This document shows positions 32,322 through 37,549 of a DNA stretch of 37,549 nucleotides, piece after piece (position 1 is the stretch's first letter; each line of letters opens with the position of its first letter). The notes beneath the pieces are model-generated. The model was not told the origin of the DNA. It saw only the letters and a list, made by a program, of their open reading frames with translations, and made no database searches. Both the position numbers and the translations under genes were made by a program. This DNA is from Bacteroidales bacterium (lineage in GTDB: Bacteria; Bacteroidota; Bacteroidia; Bacteroidales; JAIORY01), in the NCBI GenBank assembly GCA_021107915.1, contig JAIORY010000231.1:1-37549 (forward strand). The letters run 5' to 3'.

Positions 32322-33446
32322 TTAATGAGGTTTATAAATTGGTTCTCTTTTTGGTAGTTCTTTTATTCTCTCTACTGACAAAACAATTTCGCCAACAGTT
32401 CTTTTAAATATTGGAGTAGAAAATATCCAATTCTCAATATTTATTAATTTATCAACATCCCATCCTCGCTCTGATACCTTTTGTAAAAATACTCTTTTGT
32501 AAGCTTGAAAAATCGTACTATTGTTTAAATAAAACTGAACGGCTTCTTCTTTCGTATCAACTATATGCACAAATGGCAAACTACTTTTAACAACTTCTAC
32601 ATAAGACTGAAGACAAAATCTTTTTAAAAAATCATCGTCCGGTTTTTCTGGTATTCCAACAACTTTAAATGTATCAAAGTCGCATAAAAATAAATCCAGA
32701 TTGCCTTGTTCATCAATATTAATAACATCATTACCAATATTACTGTTAAGCAATCCCCTGAAACCTCCATTAAAATTCATATTTACTAATAGCAAAGCTT
32801 TAGTATAGGTATAAAATGAATTATTAATTCCTGTTAAATTCACTTCCCTTCCCAAGCCATGTCTTAAATCGAATAAATCCGATTTTACCTTTAAATTTAG
32901 CAGACTATCTATTGTTTGATTTTCATATTCAAATCTTGATTCAATTCTTGTTTCTGATACTGTTTTTTCAACAATGCAATATCCTTCTCCAATCGGAAAT
33001 ACAGCAACAGGAATGAGATTAGTTTGTAAATTGTACTTCTTGAAAAAACCATAACCCAGTATTTCTCTAATTACCTGATCTATGGTAAGAATACCATATG
33101 GTATCGTAGTTACTTTAACATTCTCCTCACCAAAAAACATACTCTCGCTTGGGAATTTTCTTTTTTCATGATATGGATTACACCCTTTTAATTTTAGCAT
33201 TTTATCAGATATAAAAGCTGATCTTTCGCCATGTCTATAAGCATATTGAACACCCTTTTCCGACTTTAACCACTTGGCTCTTGATAAAGGAACCTTAAAA
33301 TCATCAATCGAATTTTTGTATAGTTTGTTATCTGAAAGAATTTTTATTTCCCGATTTGATAATTGAACATTATTAATATGCTTACTAACAAAATCGGTAA
33401 TTGAATAAATATTACTTTCAAACTCATATAGCTTTATCTTTTCCAT
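32322..33446 (-). CDS. Uncharacterized 374 aa protein, possibly kinase-fold (SelO-like)
   Basis: GERSAFISDKMLKLKGC and GGFRGLLNSNIGNDVINIDEQGNLDLFLCDFDTF faintly resemble nucleotide-loop and N...DFD kinase elements; 2-3 bp gaps to both neighbours. Confidence 0.8.
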   Translation of the reverse strand: MEKIKLYEFESNIYSITDFVSKHINNVQLSNREIKILSDNKLYKNSIDDFKVPLSRAKWLKSEKGVQYAYRHGERSAFISDKMLKLKGCNPYHEKRKFPSESMFFGEENVKVTTIPYGILTIDQVIREILGYGFFKKYNLQTNLIPVAVFPIGEGYCIVEKTVSETRIESRFEYENQTIDSLLNLKVKSDLFDLRHGLGREVNLTGINNSFYTYTKALLLVNMNFNGGFRGLLNSNIGNDVINIDEQGNLDLFLCDFDTFKVVGIPEKPDDDFLKRFCLQSYVEVVKSSLPFVHIVDTKEEAVQFYLNNSTIFQAYKRVFLQKVSERGWDVDKLINIENWIFSTPIFKRTVGEIVLSVERIKELPKREPIYKPH

Positions 33447-33448
33447 AT

Positions 33449-35263
33449 CTATCGCAGGTGTTCAGAAACTGTCTGAAAACTTAAATTCATTCTGGATAAA
33501 AGTTCCAGGTCATGCTCGTTTTTTCTGGCAATCAAATAATTATTCATGACCAAAAAGTCAATTTTTCCTTTGCCAGATGAAAGGAAATTTTCAAGTGCAT
33601 GTTGTGGACTGTGAACAATAGGTTGTCTGATATTAAAAGATGTATTTACTAATATTGGAATTTTGGTTAATTTATGAAACTCTTTAATGAGATTATAAAA
33701 TGGTTTGTTCGAATCTTCTGAAACGACCTGCACTCTACCAGTATTATCATAATGCGTTACTGCCGGGATTTCCCCAATCTTTTCCGGTTTTATTTTATAA
33801 GAAAAAAGCATCCATTTATCAGATTCGGCACCACCTTTAGGTCTGATAAACCAATTATCCACCTCACTTTCCAAAACAGAAGGAGCTAATGGTCTAAACC
33901 ATTTACGTCCTTTAATATCCTGGCTTAATCTCTTTAATATATCACTTCGTCTGGGATCAGATAGAATACTTCTATTACCTAAAGCTCTTGGGCCAAATTC
34001 CATTCTACCCTGATACCAGGCTATTATTGCTCCTTTTGTTAACAGATCAGCGGTTATTGTGTCAATGTTTTCAATCTGAATAAACTGTATTTCATCACAA
34101 TTTGCCAGATACTCACTAATTTGATTATTATCAAATTGCGAACCCAGATATGGTGTAAATAGTTGATGATTAGTATTGCCAACAATATGTTTATCTACAT
34201 AAAGAGCAGCTCCTAATGCAGTTCCCATATCATTAGCTGCTGGTTGAATAAAAATATTTTTAAACTTACTATTTTCGAGAATGTATGTATTGGTAGTACA
34301 ATTAAGAGTAACTCCTCCCGCCATACATAAATTATCTGATCCAGTTAAATCGTGTAGCTTATTTGCCCAAATCAATACTATTTCGTTTGTTAATTTTTGC
34401 ATTGCTGCGGCAAAATCCATGTGATCCTGAGAAAACTCTTCATTTTCTTTTCTTGCTTTAAACCCAAATAATTTTTCATATTCTTCATGTGTTTCATATC
34501 TGAATTGAAATATCTCATCATTAATTTGGAAGTCACCTTCATTGTTGTAGTAAACAAATGACCGAAATTCTTTATAATAATTATCTGGATTTCCATAAGA
34601 TGCAAGAGCCATTAACTTTCCAGCTCCATATTCGCCCATTCCATTTATCAGTGCACTAAGAAATCTAGATGCTTTAGTCCATAGAAAACCAAGCGAATTG
34701 GGATAACCACCTTTTTCTTCAAATATTTGTAATAACCCCTTCCCTCCTTTTGCAAACATTCTGCTATAGTATTCTCCAATTCCATCAATGGTTAAAACAG
34801 CAGAATCCTCAAATGGTGAAACAAAATATGCACTTGCAGCATGACAAACATGATGAGGTATCCAATGCCATTTATTTCTTAAATCAACTCCATATTTACT
34901 TTCTAATATTTCTGGTATTGAGTTAACTAATTTATAATATTTGCTTTCTCCGGAAAGGCTCCCCCAATCTCCTTCAATAACATTACCATTTTGATCAATG
35001 TTTCTGATAAGTCTTTGAATAGGATCAAATGAAAATCCAATGTGATTAATTTCTTTAAAAGTAATATTAGCAAACTTCAAACATTCATTAATTGCTAGAA
35101 ATGGTAATTGATGTGGATTGGTAATTAAAGCTGATTTTCCATGCCTAACCCTGTTTAGTCTTTCTTCTTCAATTGCAAATAATACTTCACCATTTTTTAA
35201 TAAACAGGCTGCCGGTTCATGATAAACAGAATTAATTCCTAATATAAAAGTATCTTTACTCAT
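33449..35263 (-). CDS. NodU/CmcH (TobZ-like) carbamoyltransferase
   Basis: 604 aa; GINSVYHEPAACLLKNGEVLFAIEEERLNR; WYQGRMEFGPRALGNRSILSDPR; LVNTSFNIRQPIV. Confidence 0.95.
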   Translation of the reverse strand: MSKDTFILGINSVYHEPAACLLKNGEVLFAIEEERLNRVRHGKSALITNPHQLPFLAINECLKFANITFKEINHIGFSFDPIQRLIRNIDQNGNVIEGDWGSLSGESKYYKLVNSIPEILESKYGVDLRNKWHWIPHHVCHAASAYFVSPFEDSAVLTIDGIGEYYSRMFAKGGKGLLQIFEEKGGYPNSLGFLWTKASRFLSALINGMGEYGAGKLMALASYGNPDNYYKEFRSFVYYNNEGDFQINDEIFQFRYETHEEYEKLFGFKARKENEEFSQDHMDFAAAMQKLTNEIVLIWANKLHDLTGSDNLCMAGGVTLNCTTNTYILENSKFKNIFIQPAANDMGTALGAALYVDKHIVGNTNHQLFTPYLGSQFDNNQISEYLANCDEIQFIQIENIDTITADLLTKGAIIAWYQGRMEFGPRALGNRSILSDPRRSDILKRLSQDIKGRKWFRPLAPSVLESEVDNWFIRPKGGAESDKWMLFSYKIKPEKIGEIPAVTHYDNTGRVQVVSEDSNKPFYNLIKEFHKLTKIPILVNTSFNIRQPIVHSPQHALENFLSSGKGKIDFLVMNNYLIARKNEHDLELLSRMNLSFQTVSEHLR

Positions 35264-35422
35264 TCAATTATTAAGTTAAAACATTAAAATTAAAAATTAG
35301 GAGACAAAAATAATAAAGTAATGTAGAATTATACTACATTTTTGAAATTAATTGAGCTATACTCACACAGCTAACCACCTTTCTAATCCCCCAAAAACCA
35401 AACCCCAACAAAGTTTTTTCCA

Positions 35423-35608
35423 TCAAATCATCTTCCCAATCCTCGAATTTACCAGTATTCCGCTTAAAATTCCAATAGAGGTTTCGTATCCGAAGACTTT
35501 TAGTTTTTCGGAAATCTTTGTTTTTCTTTTGCACCGAGGTTTGATTTGATAATTTTCGTAGCATAGTTATTTATACATAAAGAATTATTGTAAATTTGTA
35601 GTATAAAA
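35423..35608. repeat. 186 bp dispersed repeat, copy 1 (gene-tail remnant plus promoter)
   Basis: Aligns without indels to 36123-36308 at an exact 700 bp offset; gene-tail part also matches 37167-37308. Confidence 0.95.
35591..35598 (+). promoter_or_regulatory. TAnnTTTG promoter element carried in repeat copy 1
   Basis: TAAATTTG, 20 nt upstream of ATG 35619. Confidence 0.5.
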
Positions 35609-35618
35609 AGTTATCATT

Positions 35619-35939
35619 ATGAAACATTTAGAAATAAAACAAAACGAACAAAATTATCCTGATTTATTTGAAAAAGACAATACCGAGCCTTTTTTAGTTG
35701 AAAATAGCAAAGGCAATCATTTTTTAGTTTTACCATTGCAACAAATGAATTGGCAGGAAATATTTTTTCAGTTATATCAATTACCTTCAAATTTGTTTTT
35801 ACATAAAAAAGAAGTGAAAACAAATTATGATAATATTGAGAATTTATGTGGTTCTATGGAAGGGTTGTTATCATCAAGTAATAGTTTTGCGCAAAACAAA
35901 CAAAATGAAATTGATTTGGAAAATAAAAAGTGGAAGTAA
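35619..35939 (+). CDS. Small protein, antitoxin-like by position
   Basis: 106 aa soluble ORF; its stop overlaps the ATG of a truncated PIN-like toxin. Confidence 0.55.
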   Translation: MKHLEIKQNEQNYPDLFEKDNTEPFLVENSKGNHFLVLPLQQMNWQEIFFQLYQLPSNLFLHKKEVKTNYDNIENLCGSMEGLLSSSNSFAQNKQNEIDLENKKWK

Positions 35940-36035
35940 TGAAAACATATATTCTTGATGCTGTTGAAAAAAACTCAAAACTTAAATTTTATTGGTTGCG
36001 ATGAAACCATTGCTTTAAAAGAAACAAAAAATTGA
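35939..36035 (+). pseudogene. PIN-domain toxin remnant
   Basis: MKTYILDA N terminus, then in a shifted frame LKKTQNLNFIGCDETIALKE resembling a PIN C terminus; middle absent. Confidence 0.4.
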
Positions 36036-36122
36036 TACTGATTATGAAGTTCAGTTTTTTTATTGTTGGCAACCATTTTTTAGAAATACAGAGTAAAAGA
36101 AAAAGATAGGAAAACTTATCTT

Positions 36123-36308
36123 TCAAATCATCTTCCCAATCCTCGAATTACCCAGTATCCCGCTTAAAATTCCAATAGAAGTTTCGTATCAAAAGACTTT
36201 TAATTTTTCGGCAATCTTTGTTTTTCTTTTGCGCCGAGGCTTGATTTGATAATTTTCGTAGCATAATTTTTAATACGTAAATAATTATTGTAAATTTGTA
36301 GTATAAAA
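36123..36308. repeat. 186 bp dispersed repeat, copy 2
   Basis: Indel-free alignment to 35423-35608. Confidence 0.95.
36291..36298 (+). promoter_or_regulatory. TAnnTTTG promoter element carried in repeat copy 2
   Basis: TAAATTTG, 19 nt upstream of the GTG start at 36317. Confidence 0.5.
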
Positions 36309-36316
36309 TAGAAATA

Positions 36317-36640
36317 GTGAAAACAAATATTAAAATTCTAAAAAAACTAAAGAAATCTCTTATTAACAAGTTTGGAGAAAACATAAAAGAAGTGATTTTA
36401 TTTGGTTCCCATGTAACAGGCAAGGCTCACGAAAATTCCGATTATGATGTATTGGTTATATTAAACAATGATTATAACTGGAAATATAAGAGAGAAATCT
36501 TACACGTTTGTTATGATATTGAATTAGAACACGATATTTTTATTGATATTAAAATTATTTCTATTAATGAGTTAAATCATTCTATTAAAGGGCAGCATCC
36601 TTTATACGAAGAAGCTTTAAATAAAGGAATACTAATATGA
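36317..36640 (+). CDS. MNT-type minimal nucleotidyltransferase (antitoxin-like)
   Basis: GSHVTGKAHENSDYDVLVI; overlaps a HEPN remnant; GTG start. Confidence 0.88.
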   Translation: MKTNIKILKKLKKSLINKFGENIKEVILFGSHVTGKAHENSDYDVLVILNNDYNWKYKREILHVCYDIELEHDIFIDIKIISINELNHSIKGQHPLYEEALNKGILI

Positions 36641-36833
36641 CATTAAATGATGAGAACAGGCAAAGTTTGATAAAAAATATAATCAGATTTTGAGAGATGC
36701 TTTTACTGTCCGTTCAGAGGCAGATTATGGAGAATTTGTTGAATTTACTGAAGATCAAGTACTCGAAATGTTTGAAGAAATGAAAGACTTTATAAATGTT
36801 GTTAAGCCATTAATACTATCCAAAGAATATTAA
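36637..36833 (+). pseudogene. HEPN-domain protein remnant, internally deleted
   Basis: MTLNDENRQSLIK followed out of frame by KYNQILRDAFTVRSEADYGEFVEFTEDQVLEMFEEMKDFINVVKPLI. Confidence 0.75.
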
Positions 36834-37046
36834 TATTAATTTTCGGTTATACCGATACGGAATAGAATTGTAAATTTTTATAAAGTTTATCCTTACGGCA
36901 TAACTACTTCTAATAGAATACATGAAGTTTTCGGGATAATGTTTTTAATAGGAATCAGGATTTTAAACCTATCGAATTCGATAGGTTTAGAAATAAAGTC
37001 GGGAGTAATTATTTTGTATTATCTAATGATTTATGGAAAAAATTTA

Positions 37047-37105
37047 TCATCGAATTGAACGAATTATACGAATTTTCAATTCGTTCAATTAGTGTAATTC
37101 GATGA
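37047..37105. repeat. Iteron hairpin of the 'cgaatt' type
   Basis: TCATCGAATTGAACGAATTATACGAATT...AATTCGTTCAATTAGTGTAATTCGATGA. Confidence 0.85.
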
Positions 37106-37166
37106 CAAAAATTATAATTTGATGACAAAACAAGGATATTTGTCATACACCCAATCTGCCTGTTTT

Positions 37167-37549
37167 TCAAATCATCTTCGCAATCCTCGAATTTCCCAAT
37201 ATTCCGCTTAAAATTCCAATAGAAGTTTCGTATCCGAAGACTTTTAGTTTTTCGGCGATTTTGGTTTGTTTTTCTTTGGAGCTTAGGCTTGATTTGATGA
37301 TTTTTTTAAGTTCTTTATATTGAGAGCCTTTTAGTTCGTCTTGTAATATTTCGTTAATGATGTTGATGATTTCTATTGAACTTGCATCATCTGTTTTTCC
37401 CGGAATACCGAAAATTTCAATTTCTGCTATTGCTGCTTCGAGAATTTCGCGGGCAAGTTTTTTTGAGGCGTCAATAATGGAGGATGAGCCTGATGTATCT
37501 CGTAATGACCAACTGCTATAATCAGATTCAATTTTTTCGATCTGAATTA
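37167..37549 (-). CDS. Uncharacterized protein, C-terminal part (runs off the right edge)
   Basis: Open minus-strand frame to the window end: KIESDYSSWSLRDTSGSSSIIDASKKLAREIL...EKLKVFGYETSIGILSGILGNSRIAKMI*; not in the supplied ORF track. Confidence 0.75.
   Translation of the reverse strand, partial: IQIEKIESDYSSWSLRDTSGSSSIIDASKKLAREILEAAIAEIEIFGIPGKTDDASSIEIINIINEILQDELKGSQYKELKKIIKSSLSSKEKQTKIAEKLKVFGYETSIGILSGILGNSRIAKMI

Noticed and set aside
35334-35564. 76 aa minus ORF (and the 91 aa ORF at 36148-36423) as genes
   Set aside because: They are frame-shifted readings of the duplicated gene-tail repeat; the homologous frame is different.

Overview
AT-rich window with Bacteroidota-like gene content and promoter style. 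Positions 1-23.4 kb hold energy-coupling and housekeeping genes, almost all on the minus strand. The notable architecture there is a complete V/A-type ATPase operon (E, DUF2764, A, B, D, I, K) plus a Ca2+/Na+ antiporter, embedded inside an F-type ATPase operon between atpB (a) and atpE (c). The ~10 kb insert is bracketed by an inverted repeat with a 42 bp perfect core (about 55/56 when extended). By ligand residues, the F-type c ring looks H+-type and the V-type K ring looks Na+-type. A GxxExxY gene (putative PD-(D/E)XK) sits inside the V-ATPase operon between B and D. It is flanked by hairpin-forming 'gacacgaattgcacgaatt' repeats that also encode the last residues of V-ATPase B. A matching gene-less copy of the repeat lies between A and DUF2764. 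From 23.6 kb to the end the region is accessory: decayed RhuM, Bro-N, PIN and HEPN genes that often keep both ends but lack the middle; a translationally coupled two-gene module (unknown 473 aa protein + TIR-domain protein) followed closely by a NitT/TauT-type ABC transporter; a convergent tight three-gene cluster (NodU/CmcH carbamoyltransferase, unknown 374 aa protein, arginase-family protein with an altered metal motif); and a right-end set of duplicated gene-tail/promoter cassettes (two copies exactly 700 bp apart, a third within the gene entering from the right edge). All calls are from reading the sequence; no database searches were run.
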